Part shown: positions 10,567 through 19,839 of the stretch, one piece after another
Position numbering within the stretch: position 1 is the first letter of the stretch
Layout of the letters: every line of letters starts with the position of its first letter
NCBI RefSeq assembly: GCF_022878925.1
Contig: NZ_CP084626.1
Coordinates: forward strand, 2,046,001 to 2,110,000
Source of the DNA: Caballeronia sp. TF1N1
Lineage (GTDB): Bacteria > Pseudomonadota > Gammaproteobacteria > Burkholderiales > Burkholderiaceae
DNA: 64,000 nt
Reading direction: 5' to 3'
Position numbers and translations under genes: made by a program
Notes under the pieces: model-generated
Database searches by the model: none
What the model saw: the letters and a program-made list of their open reading frames with translations, nothing else
Told to the model about the DNA's origin: nothing

Positions 10567-12135
10567 TTACTTTTGCGCCGGCACGCGCGGGCGCAACGGC
10601 ACGAACTGTGTGTTGTCGCCGCGCCGCACGAGCACCGCGATCATCTTGCTGGCGTCGAGATTCTGCGCCACGGCCTCGAACTGCTTGGAACTCGTGATAT
10701 CGGTATCGCCGACGCGCAGGATGATGTCGCCCTTCTGAAAGCCCGCGCGCGCGGCCGGACCTTCCACTGCATCGACCTGCACGCCGCTCGTCAGCTTGAG
10801 CGACTTCTTCTGATCAGCCGTGAGGTCGCTGACCGCGAGTCCCAGGGAATTGCTGGCGCGTTCCTTCGGCTGCGTCGGCTTCTTCTGCTCGGTCTTCGCG
10901 ACCTTGTCCGGCTGCATCTCGGCGATCGTAATAGGCAGATCGCGCGACTGACCCTTGCGCCAAACCGTGATGGTGGCCTTGGCGCCCGGCTTCGTGTCGC
11001 CCACCATGCGCGGCAGATCGGTGGCCGTCTCCACGTTCACGCCATTGAACTTGAGAATGATGTCGCCCGGCTGCACGCCCGCCTTGTCCGCGGGACCGCC
11101 CGATTCCACGCTCGACACGAGCGCACCCTGCGCCTTCGGCAGACCGAGCGAGTCGGCGACGTCCTTCGTCACTTCGCCGATCGCCACCGCGATACGTCCG
11201 CGCGTGACCTTGCCCGTCGTCTTCAACTGGTCCGCGACGCGGATGGCTTCGTCGATCGGAATGGCGAACGAGATGCCCATGAAGCCGCCGGTGCGGCTGT
11301 AGATCTGCGAATTGATGCCGATCACCTCGCCCGCCATGTTGATGAGCGGACCGCCCGAGTTGCCCGGATTGACCGCCACATCGGTCTGGATGAACGGCAG
11401 ATAGTCGCCGGTGTCGCGGCCCTTCGCGCTGACGATGCCCGCCGTCACCGTGTTGTCGAGGCCGAACGGCGAGCCGATAGCGAGTACCCATTCGCCCACG
11501 CGCACCTTGTTCGAGTCGCCGATGGTGATCGCCGGCAGATTCGCCGCGCTGATCTTCACGACGGCCACATCCGTGCGCTCGTCCACGCCCACGAGACGCG
11601 CCTTGAACTCGCGCTTGTCGGTGAGCGTGACGTAGATGGTGTCCGCGTCGTCCACGACGTGGGCATTGGTCATCACATAGCCGTCCGTGGACAGGATGAA
11701 GCCCGAGCCTACGCCACTGCTTTGTTCCGAGTTGTCCTGGCTGTCGTCGGGCGTGCGGCTGCCGCCCTTGCCCTGATCGCCGCCGCTGCCGCCACCGCCT
11801 TGTCCGCCGCCGCCACCCTGGCCACCGCCACCGCCGCCACCGCCGTTTCCGCGCGGCGAGCCGGGCTGACCGGGCATCGGAATACCGAAAAAGCGCCGGA
11901 AGAATTCGGACATGTCGCCTTCATCGAGGCCAGGCGGCAAACCACGCAGGTCGCTGCTCGACCCGACACGCGACGTCGTGCGGATATTGACGACCGAAGG
12001 CCCCACCTTGTCGACCAGCGTGGTGAAGTCGGGCAGATTCACCGTTGGCACTGCCGCTGCTGTCTGCGAGAGGAACGGCAGGCACACGGCGAGCGCCGCG
12101 GCCGCGAAGAACTTGCGCAGCGAGTAGTTGCTCAT
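10567..12135 (-). CDS. mucD: Periplasmic DegP/MucD-type serine protease with a polyglycine linker
   Basis: An envelope-stress protease and chaperone of the HtrA family. An N-terminal signal peptide (about 1-28) is followed by the trypsin-like domain with His159 (TNAHVV), Asp189 (TDVAVV) and Ser260 (NPGNSGGPL). Two PDZ domains follow near 310-400 and 420-510. Residues 97-119 are almost pure Gly with a few Gln and Ser, a longer glycine loop than HtrA proteins usually have at this place. The gene follows rseB by 18 bases, as in the algU-mucABCD cluster of Pseudomonas. Confidence 0.95.
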   Translation of the reverse strand: MSNYSLRKFFAAAALAVCLPFLSQTAAAVPTVNLPDFTTLVDKVGPSVVNIRTTSRVGSSSDLRGLPPGLDEGDMSEFFRRFFGIPMPGQPGSPRGNGGGGGGGGQGGGGGQGGGGSGGDQGKGGSRTPDDSQDNSEQSSGVGSGFILSTDGYVMTNAHVVDDADTIYVTLTDKREFKARLVGVDERTDVAVVKISAANLPAITIGDSNKVRVGEWVLAIGSPFGLDNTVTAGIVSAKGRDTGDYLPFIQTDVAVNPGNSGGPLINMAGEVIGINSQIYSRTGGFMGISFAIPIDEAIRVADQLKTTGKVTRGRIAVAIGEVTKDVADSLGLPKAQGALVSSVESGGPADKAGVQPGDIILKFNGVNVETATDLPRMVGDTKPGAKATITVWRKGQSRDLPITIAEMQPDKVAKTEQKKPTQPKERASNSLGLAVSDLTADQKKSLKLTSGVQVDAVEGPAARAGFQKGDIILRVGDTDITSSKQFEAVAQNLDASKMIAVLVRRGDNTQFVPLRPRVPAQK

Positions 12136-12153
12136 ATGTCTAAGGCCGAGGGA

Positions 12154-13197
12154 TTACTTGGAAGGCTTGTATTCTATGGCAGAAGCAAATTGCTGCAACG
12201 TGGATTGCGGCACCTCACCCAGCAAGGTAATCCAGAAATCGCCGCGGCGCTTGACGAGCACATGAGTCGCGCCGCTATTACCGGCGCCTTCCTTGCGCGC
12301 GCTTTTCTCCACCGGTTCGATAAAAACCGAGATGGCGGCGAGGCCGTCGGAGAACACGGCCTGATCGACCGGGATGGCCGGCTGGCCTGGCTGGCTCGAC
12401 GCCATCGGACGGCGCAACTCGCGAATCTTGCGAAAGCCCGCGATATTCGGCGTGAGTTGCCAGCCTTGCGCTTCGATATCCACCGGCTGCACGGGAGGCC
12501 GCACCGTGGTCCAGCCCGCCGTGCTGCGCATGCCGCTTGCAATCGACGCCTTGTCGATCGCCCCGCCTATACGCACCTGAGAGAATGAAAGCTGTTCCAA
12601 CACCTGGCCGTCCGGATCGAGCGTCTGGGCGCGCAACAGCAAACCAGTCTTGGCATCCGCCCAAAGCTTGTACGCGAACCGGTAAGAATCTCTTGGATCG
12701 AGTTCGAGCACTTGGCTTTCGAGCCCCGCCACGCGGTCGGTGCCCAAGAGCTTCGGTTCGTAGACGGACAGAACCTGATCGCCGCTCGTCGATAACAAAG
12801 CGGGAAAAGAATCCTTGCTCTGCCGATGTTCGACCACGAGCAGATGGCGCTCCGGGACGAACGTGTACATGTCGTCGTCGTGACGAAGCATGCGGCGCGG
12901 GGCGCCGTCGAGACTTTCGAGCGATTCGTATTCGCCGTCGCCGCGCGTGGCGACATGCGTGATGCGCGACGACTGCACCGTCGCACCGCGCTGATAAACG
13001 AAAGTACCCTCGTAATTCTGCTGCTGGGCCGCTTCGTGAATGCGGTTAAGCAGAGTGGCGGCTGTCTTGCGCTGCGCGGCGGGGTCGTCCCCCTGAGCGA
13101 AACTGCTCGATGCCGCCGCGAACAACGCGGCTGCGCAAAGCATCAACGCCGGCAGCCGCCCCCAATATCTAGTTTTATTCAACCGCACACTCGCCAT
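12154..13197 (-). CDS. rseB: Periplasmic sigma-E regulatory protein RseB/MucB
   Basis: RseB binds the periplasmic part of the anti-sigma factor and protects it from proteolysis until it senses envelope damage. The 347-residue protein has a signal peptide ending about residue 35 (AAASSSFAQ). It then has the two-domain MucB/RseB fold with typical segments NYEGTFVYQRG, RITHVATRGDGEYE and KTGLLLRAQTLD. It begins 4 bases after rseA. Confidence 0.93.
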   Translation of the reverse strand: MASVRLNKTRYWGRLPALMLCAAALFAAASSSFAQGDDPAAQRKTAATLLNRIHEAAQQQNYEGTFVYQRGATVQSSRITHVATRGDGEYESLESLDGAPRRMLRHDDDMYTFVPERHLLVVEHRQSKDSFPALLSTSGDQVLSVYEPKLLGTDRVAGLESQVLELDPRDSYRFAYKLWADAKTGLLLRAQTLDPDGQVLEQLSFSQVRIGGAIDKASIASGMRSTAGWTTVRPPVQPVDIEAQGWQLTPNIAGFRKIRELRRPMASSQPGQPAIPVDQAVFSDGLAAISVFIEPVEKSARKEGAGNSGATHVLVKRRGDFWITLLGEVPQSTLQQFASAIEYKPSK

Positions 13198-13201
13198 CAG
13201 G

Positions 13202-13825
13202 TTATTGGCCCTGCGTCGTCACCGCCGCGCGAATCAAAGGCATGGAGCCGGGCATGGCCGGCTGCTGGGAGAACTGTTGATGCGCTTCGAGGTATTGATC
13301 GAGGCTCGCGTCGCGGATGATGTTCGCCTCCACCAACGGCGCGCGCGTGCTCACCGCCGGCACGGACGCCATGGCGACGCGCTGAACCGAGTCGCCCTGC
13401 GTGCTTGCCACTGGCGCGCCCAGACGGCTGTCGACGCCCTGCAACTGCGGCACGACGATCCACGTGAGCGTGGCAGCCGCCGCGGCAACGGCGAAAGCCG
13501 GCACGACACGACGGCGCAACATGCCGCCACGCGCCTTCTGTGTCTGTGCCACCGCAGCTGGCGCCAGCACATGCGCCTCGGCCTCGAAACGCGCTGCAAA
13601 CGCTGTCATGAACGCGCTGCTCTTCGCCGGGCTTTCTGCCAGATCGTCGGAACGCAGCGCGTCGCCGATCAGGTGATAGTCCGACCATGACGCGCGGTCA
13701 CGGTTATTGAGTTCAGCAAGAAACTGGCTGATATTTCCGAGTTCGTCGAGCGACTCGCCATCCACAAACGCGGAAAGGCGCTCACCGCGCGAACTGTTAT
13801 TCGATTGCACCGGAACCGACCCCAT
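13202..13825 (-). CDS. rseA: Anti-sigma-E factor RseA/MucA
   Basis: An inner-membrane protein that holds sigma-E inactive through its cytoplasmic domain. The N-terminal anti-sigma domain has GERLSAFVDGE and SWSDYHLIGDALR. A single membrane segment (RRRVVPAFAVAAAAATLTW) lies mid-protein and a periplasmic tail follows. The ATG at 13825 was chosen because GGGGAG lies just upstream; a second ATG four codons earlier at 13837 is also possible. It is about 80 bases after rpoE and 4 before rseB. Confidence 0.9.
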   Translation of the reverse strand: MGSVPVQSNNSSRGERLSAFVDGESLDELGNISQFLAELNNRDRASWSDYHLIGDALRSDDLAESPAKSSAFMTAFAARFEAEAHVLAPAAVAQTQKARGGMLRRRVVPAFAVAAAAATLTWIVVPQLQGVDSRLGAPVASTQGDSVQRVAMASVPAVSTRAPLVEANIIRDASLDQYLEAHQQFSQQPAMPGSMPLIRAAVTTQGQ

Positions 13826-13907
13826 GATGCTCCCCATCTCTGACACCACCCCGTAGTGACACCACCTAACCCAGATATTGCGTCCCTGCCCCGGGGCGAC
13901 GCGCTGC

Positions 13908-14507
13908 TTACCAGCGCTTGCCTTCAGGAGTGTCCAACAACGGACGCAATTTTGCCGCAATGGCTTCGCGAGCACGGAAAATTCTTGATCTGACGGTGCC
14001 GATTGGGCATGCCATCATTTCGGCGATTTCTTCGTAACTTAAACCCTCGATTTCCCGGAGCGTGATGGCGGTGCGTAATTCCTCGGGTAGCAGCGCCATC
14101 GCAGCATTGACCGTCTGGGCAATCTGCTTGCTCATCAACATCGACTCGGGCGTGTTGATATCCCTTAGTTGGTCTGCATCGGAGAAAGTTTCCGCTTCTT
14201 CTGCATCGGCTTCGGTAGAAGTTGGAGCGCGGCGTCCTTGAGTGGCAAGGTAATTCTTTGCCGTGTTGACCGCAATCCGGTAGAGCCAGGTGTAGAAGGC
14301 CGATTCGCCGCGAAACTGCGGCAGCGCGCGATAAGCCTTGATGAAGGCGTCCTGGGCGACGTCCTCGACCTCGGCGGGGTCGCGCACGAGGCGCGAGATC
14401 AGTCGAATGATCTTGCGGTGGTATTTGGCGACCAGCAGTTCGAACGCGGCCTTGTCACCTTTTTGGACACGCTCGACCAGCAATTGGTCGATTTCTTTTT
14501 CGCTCAC
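13908..14507 (-). CDS. rpoE: RNA polymerase sigma-E factor (RpoE/AlgU)
   Basis: An ECF sigma factor for the envelope-stress response. Region 2 shows DPAEVEDVAQDAFIKAYRA and FYTWLYRIAVNTAKNYL; region 4 shows LPEELRTAITLREIEGLSYE and the HTH CPIGTVRSRIFRARE. A GTG start at 14507 gives a protein beginning at SEKEIDQLLVERVQKGD, where homologues begin; a second GTG six codons upstream (14525) is possible. The gene heads rpoE-rseA-rseB-mucD on the minus strand. Confidence 0.95.
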   Translation of the reverse strand: MSEKEIDQLLVERVQKGDKAAFELLVAKYHRKIIRLISRLVRDPAEVEDVAQDAFIKAYRALPQFRGESAFYTWLYRIAVNTAKNYLATQGRRAPTSTEADAEEAETFSDADQLRDINTPESMLMSKQIAQTVNAAMALLPEELRTAITLREIEGLSYEEIAEMMACPIGTVRSRIFRAREAIAAKLRPLLDTPEGKRW

Positions 14508-14603
14508 CTGGGAAATCCGTTTCACTTTGGGGAGTTGCGCGGACGGCTATTGTAGCCTCCCAGCCTTCGCGTTATCCCGGATGCTCATCGACCGTTACAG
14601 TCT

Positions 14604-15068
14604 TTACAGACAAGAGCTGGCCGCGCGGCGGGCGCTGACTGAAAGCTGGCGGAAAGTATCGGCGTCGAGGGAATCGGCGGCGATGAGCAGTGCTTCGCGG
14701 CGTTTTATTTCCGTCGATACGTCGAGCGCGAGCAAGCGCCCGCTCCACTGCGCGCAGCCGATGATGCGCCAGTAGCGCGCGTTCCCGGCACGGTCCCAGA
14801 CGGTCAAGCCCTCCGCATGCAGACCGATGGCCGCCGGTTGCCGACGCGCCCAGCGCCGCGCAGCAAAACCGAGCGTAGCGACGCATACCGCAGAGGCGGC
14901 GAAGGCATCGAACGCGCCGGCGTGCCCGTGTACGCACTGGAACACCGCGAAACCGGCGACGACGATGAACCCGAGCAGCGCGGCCTGCAGAAAACGCGAC
15001 GGCCGCAGCGCGATGCGCGGCGGCGTGCCGGCATCCCGTTGCGGCCGATCGACAAACGCGCTCGTCAT
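14604..15068 (-). CDS. YgfX-like small membrane protein
   Basis: A 154-residue protein with two hydrophobic segments (about 26-45 and 52-70) followed by a soluble domain. The motif GLTVWDRAGNARYWRI and the ending LIAADSLDADTFRQLSV resemble the YgfX (CptA) family, which E. coli encodes beside its own small partner gene. Here it sits between fabF and rpoE. The start at 15068 avoids a long overlap with fabF that an upstream codon at 15212 would create. Family assignment rests on pattern only. Confidence 0.6.
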   Translation of the reverse strand: MTSAFVDRPQRDAGTPPRIALRPSRFLQAALLGFIVVAGFAVFQCVHGHAGAFDAFAASAVCVATLGFAARRWARRQPAAIGLHAEGLTVWDRAGNARYWRIIGCAQWSGRLLALDVSTEIKRREALLIAADSLDADTFRQLSVSARRAASSCL

Positions 15069-15097
15069 TCCGTTCCCGTCCCAACGAGCGCGCGTGC

Positions 15098-16336
15098 TCA
15101 GTGACGCTTGAAGACGAGCGAACCGTTCGTTCCGCCGAAGCCGAACGAATTTTTCACCGCGACGTCGATCTTCATTTCCCGCGCGGTGTTCGCACAGTAG
15201 TCCAGGTCGCACTGCGGGTCCTGGTTGAAGATGTTGATGGTCGGCGGCGAAATCTGGTTATGGATCGCGAGCACGGTGAAGACCGACTCCAGCCCGCCCG
15301 CGCCGCCCAGCAAGTGGCCGGTCATCGACTTGGTGGAATTGACGACGACGCTCCTCGCGTGATCGCCGAGCGCGCGCTTGATGCCCGTGGTTTCCGCGAT
15401 ATCGCCGAGCGGCGTGGACGTGCCGTGCGCGTTCACGTAGTTCACTTCGTCGACATTGACCTTCGCGTTCTTCAACGCGTTGACCATGGCGCGACGGCCG
15501 CCGTCGCCGTCTTCGGGCGGCGCGGTCATGTGATATGCGTCGCCGCTCATGCCGTAGCCGAGCACTTCCGCATAGATCTTCGCGCCGCGCGCCTTCGCGT
15601 GCTCGTACTCTTCGAGCACCATCACGCCCGCGCCTTCGCCAAGCACGAAGCCGTCGCGGTCGGTGTCCCACGGACGGCTGGCCGTGGCGGGGTCGTCGTT
15701 ACGCTGCGAGAGCGCGCGCGCCGCCGCAAAGCCGCCGATACCGAGCGGAGAAACCGTGGCTTCCGCGCCGCCCGCGATCATCACGTCCGCGTCGCCGTAT
15801 TCGATCAACCGCGATGCTTCGCCGATGCAGTGCAAACCGGTCGTGCAAGCCGTGACGATGGCCAGATTCGGACCCTTGAGACCGAAGCGGATGGACAGAT
15901 GACCGGAGATCATGTTGATGATCGACGCCGGCACGAAGAACGGCGAAATACGGCGCGGACCGCGATTGAGCAGCTCGGTTTGGGTGACTTCGATCATCGG
16001 CAAGCCGCCGATGCCCGAACCCACCACCACGCCCACGCGCTCCGCGTTTTCCTCGGTGATTTCGAGGCCGCTGTCCTGCATGGCCTGCACGCCGGCCGCA
16101 AAGCCGTAATGGATGAAGGTATCCATGTGGCGCGCTTCTTTGGCGGGCATGTAGTCTTCGATGTTGAACCCCTTCACTTCGCCCGCGAAACGCGTGGAGA
16201 AGTTCGTGGCATCGAACTTGGTGATGTTGGCGATGCCCGACTTGCCCGCGACCAGATTCGCCCAGCCGTCGGCAACGGTATTGCCGACAGGCGAAACGAG
16301 CCCAAGGCCTGTAACAACAACTCGACGACGGCTCAC
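15098..16336 (-). CDS. fabF: 3-oxoacyl-[acyl-carrier-protein] synthase II
   Basis: FabF elongates acyl-ACP by condensation with malonyl-ACP and controls unsaturated fatty-acid length. The 412-residue thiolase-fold enzyme has catalytic Cys164 in TACTTG, His304 in [11 protein letters not shown] and His341 in [10 protein letters not shown]. It follows acpP on the minus strand, with a strong hairpin between the two genes. Confidence 0.97.
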   Translation of the reverse strand: MSRRRVVVTGLGLVSPVGNTVADGWANLVAGKSGIANITKFDATNFSTRFAGEVKGFNIEDYMPAKEARHMDTFIHYGFAAGVQAMQDSGLEITEENAERVGVVVGSGIGGLPMIEVTQTELLNRGPRRISPFFVPASIINMISGHLSIRFGLKGPNLAIVTACTTGLHCIGEASRLIEYGDADVMIAGGAEATVSPLGIGGFAAARALSQRNDDPATASRPWDTDRDGFVLGEGAGVMVLEEYEHAKARGAKIYAEVLGYGMSGDAYHMTAPPEDGDGGRRAMVNALKNAKVNVDEVNYVNAHGTSTPLGDIAETTGIKRALGDHARSVVVNSTKSMTGHLLGGAGGLESVFTVLAIHNQISPPTINIFNQDPQCDLDYCANTAREMKIDVAVKNSFGFGGTNGSLVFKRH

Positions 16337-16361
16337 GATAACCCCTTATCCATAGAATGAC

Positions 16362-16414
16362 GAAAAACAAAAGCCACAGCGGCCACAGGAAACCGCCCTG
16401 TGTGCCCTGTGGCT
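16362..16414 (-). terminator. Hairpin with T-rich tail between acpP and fabF
   Basis: AGCCACAG at 16372-16379 pairs with CTGTGGCT at 16407-16414, and an inner CACAGG/CCTGTG stem extends it. On the minus strand the tail reads TTTTGTTTTTC. It looks like an intrinsic terminator or attenuator that would let acpP be made in excess of fabF. Confidence 0.65.
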
Positions 16415-16482
16415 GTTAAATCGGTCTGAGCAGCGACAAAACATCTGGCTCGATGAGCGATGAGTCGCTGGCGCGTCCGGCC

Positions 16483-16722
16483 TTAGGCCTTGACGTTGGC
16501 GCGAGCGTAGTCGATTGCTTGCTGAACCGTGGTGATCTTTTCTGCCTCTTCATCGGGAATTTCCATGCCGAACTCGTCTTCCAGTGCCATCACCAGTTCG
16601 ACGGTATCGAGCGAGTCAGCGCCGAGATCGTTGACGAACGAAGCTTCGTTCTTGATTTCAGCTTCGGCCACGCCAAGTTGTTCGGCGACGATCTTCTTCA
16701 CGCGCTGTTCGATATTGTCCAT
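16483..16722 (-). CDS. acpP: Acyl carrier protein
   Basis: The 79-residue acidic carrier of growing acyl chains. The 4'-phosphopantetheine attachment site is Ser37 in [11 protein letters not shown] strong GGAGGG ribosome binding site lies about 6 bases upstream of the ATG. A TAAAAT element at 16767-16772 (minus strand), 45 bases upstream of the start, could be a -10 box giving acpP its own promoter. A 266-base gap without a gene separates it from fabG. Confidence 0.98.
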
Positions 16723-16988
16723 GCAGCCCTCCGAGGGATAAAAAGTTCAAAAATACGAGTGCGCGCATTTTATCAGGTTTGGACCCGCAAAATACGGCGC
16801 GTCAGTTCCATGCTGCGCTGCCCGACGCGCTCCTACAAGAGGGCTTGCCGGGCTTCACAGCGATTTTTTCTGCCACCGAGTCCGGCGGTGCGCGCCATGC
16901 CTTGAGCATTTTGCGCGCCCGTCTCGGCGCGGATATTAAGCGAAAAACGGCGAAATGCCTATTGCGCCCTTTCCTCGCCTTTACAGCT

Positions 16989-17729
16989 TTACATGTACAT
17001 GCCGCCGTTCACGTGCAAGGTCGTGCCGGTGATGTATCCAGCGAACGGCGACGCCAGGAACGACACAGCATGCGCGATATCTTCCGGGCTGCCCAGTCGG
17101 CCAAGTGGTATCTGCGCGGTGAGCGCGGTGCGCTGCTCTTCGGGCAAAACCTTGGTCATGTCGGTATCGATGAAACCCGGCGCGATGCAGTTCACCGTAA
17201 TGCCGCGGCTGCCGATCTCGCGTGCGAGCGCCCGCGTCATGCCCGCCACGCCCGCCTTCGCCGCCGCATAGTTGGCCTGGCCGGGATTGCCCGACGAGCC
17301 GACCACCGACGTGATGTTGATGATGCGCCCGCCACGCGCCTTCATCATCGGGCGCAGGACGGCGCGTGATAGACGAAACACGGCGCGCAGATTGGTGTCG
17401 ATGACGGCGTCGAATTCGTCGTCTTTCATGCGCATGGCAAGCTGATCTTTGGTGATGCCCGCGTTGTTCACGAGAATGTTCAGGCCACCGAACTCCTTGA
17501 CCGTGGACTCGATGAACGAGTCCGCGGCGGCTGCGTCGTTGACGTCGAGCACCGCGCCGCGACCCTTGCCGCCCGCTTGCTGCAACGCTTCGCCAATGCC
17601 GGCCGCGCCGCTTTCGCTCGTCGCCGTGCCGATGACCGTCGCGCCCTGCCGCGCGAGTTCCAGCGCGATTGCCCGGCCAATGCCGCGCGACGCGCCCGTG
17701 ACGATAGCTACCTGATTGTCCAGATTCAT
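16989..17729 (-). CDS. fabG: 3-oxoacyl-[acyl-carrier-protein] reductase
   Basis: The NADPH-dependent reductase of the fatty-acid elongation cycle. The 246-residue short-chain dehydrogenase has the cofactor motif TGASRGIG (11-18), NNAG (88-91) and the catalytic Ser141, Tyr154 and Lys158 (YAAAK). It ends with the usual GGMYM. It lies 13 bases after fabD. Confidence 0.97.
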   Translation of the reverse strand: MNLDNQVAIVTGASRGIGRAIALELARQGATVIGTATSESGAAGIGEALQQAGGKGRGAVLDVNDAAAADSFIESTVKEFGGLNILVNNAGITKDQLAMRMKDDEFDAVIDTNLRAVFRLSRAVLRPMMKARGGRIINITSVVGSSGNPGQANYAAAKAGVAGMTRALAREIGSRGITVNCIAPGFIDTDMTKVLPEEQRTALTAQIPLGRLGSPEDIAHAVSFLASPFAGYITGTTLHVNGGMYM

Positions 17730-17742
17730 TGTTCCACTCCGA

Positions 17743-18675
17743 CTATGCAGCGATCAGTTTGCGCGTTTCTTCGAGCGATGCCGGATCGAAAATCGATCCG
17801 CCGACGAGGTTGCCGTCGATCCGCTTCGTGAGACCCGCGAGCACCTTGCCCGGACCGCATTCAATCACGTGCGTGACGCCTTCGCGCGCAATCGCCTGCA
17901 CGCATTCGACCCAGCGCACCGGGCCTGCTGCCTGACGCACGAGCGCGTCCTTGATAGCGGCGGGATCGGAGACGTTTGCCACGTCGATGTTATTGATCAG
18001 CGGAATCCGCGGCGCCTCGATGTCGACCTTCGCGAGGTAATCGCGCAACTGGTCCGAAGCGGGCTTCAGCAGCGACGAATGAAACGGCGCGGAAACCGGC
18101 AGCGGCAGCGCGCGCTTCGCGCCCTTCGCCTTTGCGATTTCGCATGCCTTTTCGACGGCCGCCTTGGAGCCCGCGATCACGACTTGCGCCGGCGCGTTGA
18201 AGTTGACGGCTTCGACCACGCCCGCCGACGACGCTTCGGCGCATACGGCGCGCACGGTGTCGTCGTCGAGACCCAGGATCGCGGCCATGCCGCCGACGCC
18301 CACCGGAACCGCGCTCTGCATTGCTTGCGCGCGGAATCGCACGAGCGGCACGGCATCCGCGAAAGCCAGCGCGCCGGCCGCGACGAGCGCGGTGTATTCG
18401 CCGAGGCTATGGCCTGCAACGATCGCCGGCTTCAGACCGGTTTGTGCTTCCCACACGCGGTAAATGGCATAAGCCGCCGTCAGCATGACGGGCTGTGTGT
18501 TGGTCGTGAGATTCAGCTCTTCGGCCGGACCTTCGGCGATCAGCTTGCCGAGATCCTGGCCGAGCGCATCGGATGCCTGCTGCACGGTGTTGCGCACGAC
18601 GGCGTGATCGGCGAATGCGTTGAGCATGCCGATCGACTGCGAACCTTGGCCGGGGAAAACGAACGCAAATTTCAT
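17743..18675 (-). CDS. fabD: Malonyl-CoA:ACP transacylase
   Basis: FabD loads malonyl groups onto ACP for fatty-acid elongation. The 310-residue protein begins with FVFPGQGSQ. The nucleophile Ser90 lies in the GHSLGEYTA elbow, and the partner His is in APFHSSLL near residue 200. It is preceded by a 174-base gap after fabH in which I see no gene. Confidence 0.97.
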   Translation of the reverse strand: MKFAFVFPGQGSQSIGMLNAFADHAVVRNTVQQASDALGQDLGKLIAEGPAEELNLTTNTQPVMLTAAYAIYRVWEAQTGLKPAIVAGHSLGEYTALVAAGALAFADAVPLVRFRAQAMQSAVPVGVGGMAAILGLDDDTVRAVCAEASSAGVVEAVNFNAPAQVVIAGSKAAVEKACEIAKAKGAKRALPLPVSAPFHSSLLKPASDQLRDYLAKVDIEAPRIPLINNIDVANVSDPAAIKDALVRQAAGPVRWVECVQAIAREGVTHVIECGPGKVLAGLTKRIDGNLVGGSIFDPASLEETRKLIAA

Positions 18676-18849
18676 ATCGTCCTCGTTGGATTGGAACGAT
18701 CCGCCTCTCTGCGCCGGCCGGCAAATGGCCGACGCCGGCTGTGCTTGCGCCGCGCGCGCATGGTGTGGCCGCGGCGGCCTTTTCAGCGGATCGAATTCAG
18801 ATTGATGGGGATCGAGAAGATTGAGGAAGAAAGCGAGTGGCTTGAGCGA

Positions 18850-19839
18850 TCAATAGCGGAAGACCGACGCGCCCCACGTGAAGCCGCCGCCCACGCCTTC
18901 GATCAGCACGTTCTGGCCACGCTTAATACGCCCGTCGCGCACGGCGACATCGAGCGCGAGCGGAATCGACGCCGCCGACGTATTGCCATGCTCGCCCACC
19001 GTCACGACCATGCGCTCCTGCGGCAGATGCAGCTTGCGGCAAGTGCTCTGCATGATGCGGATATTGGCTTGATGGGGGATCAGCCAGTCGATGTCGTTCG
19101 GCGTGAGCTTCGCTTTCTCAAGCGCTTCGATAGCCACTTTTTCGAGCACGTTGACGGCGAGCTTGAACACCGCCTGGCCATCCATGTGCAGGAACGCGCT
19201 GCCGGAAATCACACCGCCGTTCACGTTGCCCGGCGTGCAGAGAATGTCGGAATAGCTGCCGTCCGCATGCAGCGCGCTCGACAGCACGCCCGCTTCCTCG
19301 GACGCCTGCAGCACGACCGCGCCCGCGCCGTCGCCGAACAGCACGCAGGTCGTGCGGTCCTTGAAGTCGAGAATGCGCGAGAACGTTTCCGCGCCGACGA
19401 CGAGCGCCGTGCGATTCAGACCGCTGCGAATGAAACTGTCCGCCGTCGCGACGCCATAAGCGAAACCGGAACAGACGGCCTGCACGTCGAACGCCGCGCC
19501 GTTGTTCTTGATGCCGAGCTTGTTCTGCAAGAGACACGCCGTGCTCGGAAACACGAAGTCCGGCGTGGAGGTTGCCACGATAATGAGATCGATGGATTGC
19601 GGGTCGATGCCCGCCGCCTCGATGGCTCGTTGCGATGCGACCAGCGCGAGATCGCTCGTGGTTTGATCAGGAGCCGCAAAGTGCCGTGCGTGAATGCCGG
19701 TTCGCGCGACGATCCATTCGTCGCTCGTCTCGACGCCTTCTTTAGCGAGACGGTCCGCCAATGCCTGATTCGTAACGCGCTCGGCCGGCAGATAGCTGCC
19801 TGTGCCGAGCACTCGAGCGTAAAGATTGGATTGAGCCAT
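18850..19839 (-). CDS. fabH: 3-oxoacyl-[acyl-carrier-protein] synthase III
   Basis: FabH starts fatty-acid synthesis by condensing acetyl-CoA with malonyl-ACP. The 329-residue protein has catalytic Cys123 in DVQAVCSGF, then His in [10 protein letters not shown] and Asn in [11 protein letters not shown]. Its ATG shares one base with the plsX stop (TAATG), so the two are translationally coupled. Confidence 0.97.
   Translation of the reverse strand: MAQSNLYARVLGTGSYLPAERVTNQALADRLAKEGVETSDEWIVARTGIHARHFAAPDQTTSDLALVASQRAIEAAGIDPQSIDLIIVATSTPDFVFPSTACLLQNKLGIKNNGAAFDVQAVCSGFAYGVATADSFIRSGLNRTALVVGAETFSRILDFKDRTTCVLFGDGAGAVVLQASEEAGVLSSALHADGSYSDILCTPGNVNGGVISGSAFLHMDGQAVFKLAVNVLEKVAIEALEKAKLTPNDIDWLIPHQANIRIMQSTCRKLHLPQERMVVTVGEHGNTSAASIPLALDVAVRDGRIKRGQNVLIEGVGGGFTWGASVFRY

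Noticed and set aside
10537..12588. A 683-codon open frame on the plus strand opposite mucD and rseB.
   Set aside because: It is the shadow of two well-supported genes; high GC at third codon positions keeps the opposite strand open. Its protein is Arg/His/Ala-rich and has no domain.
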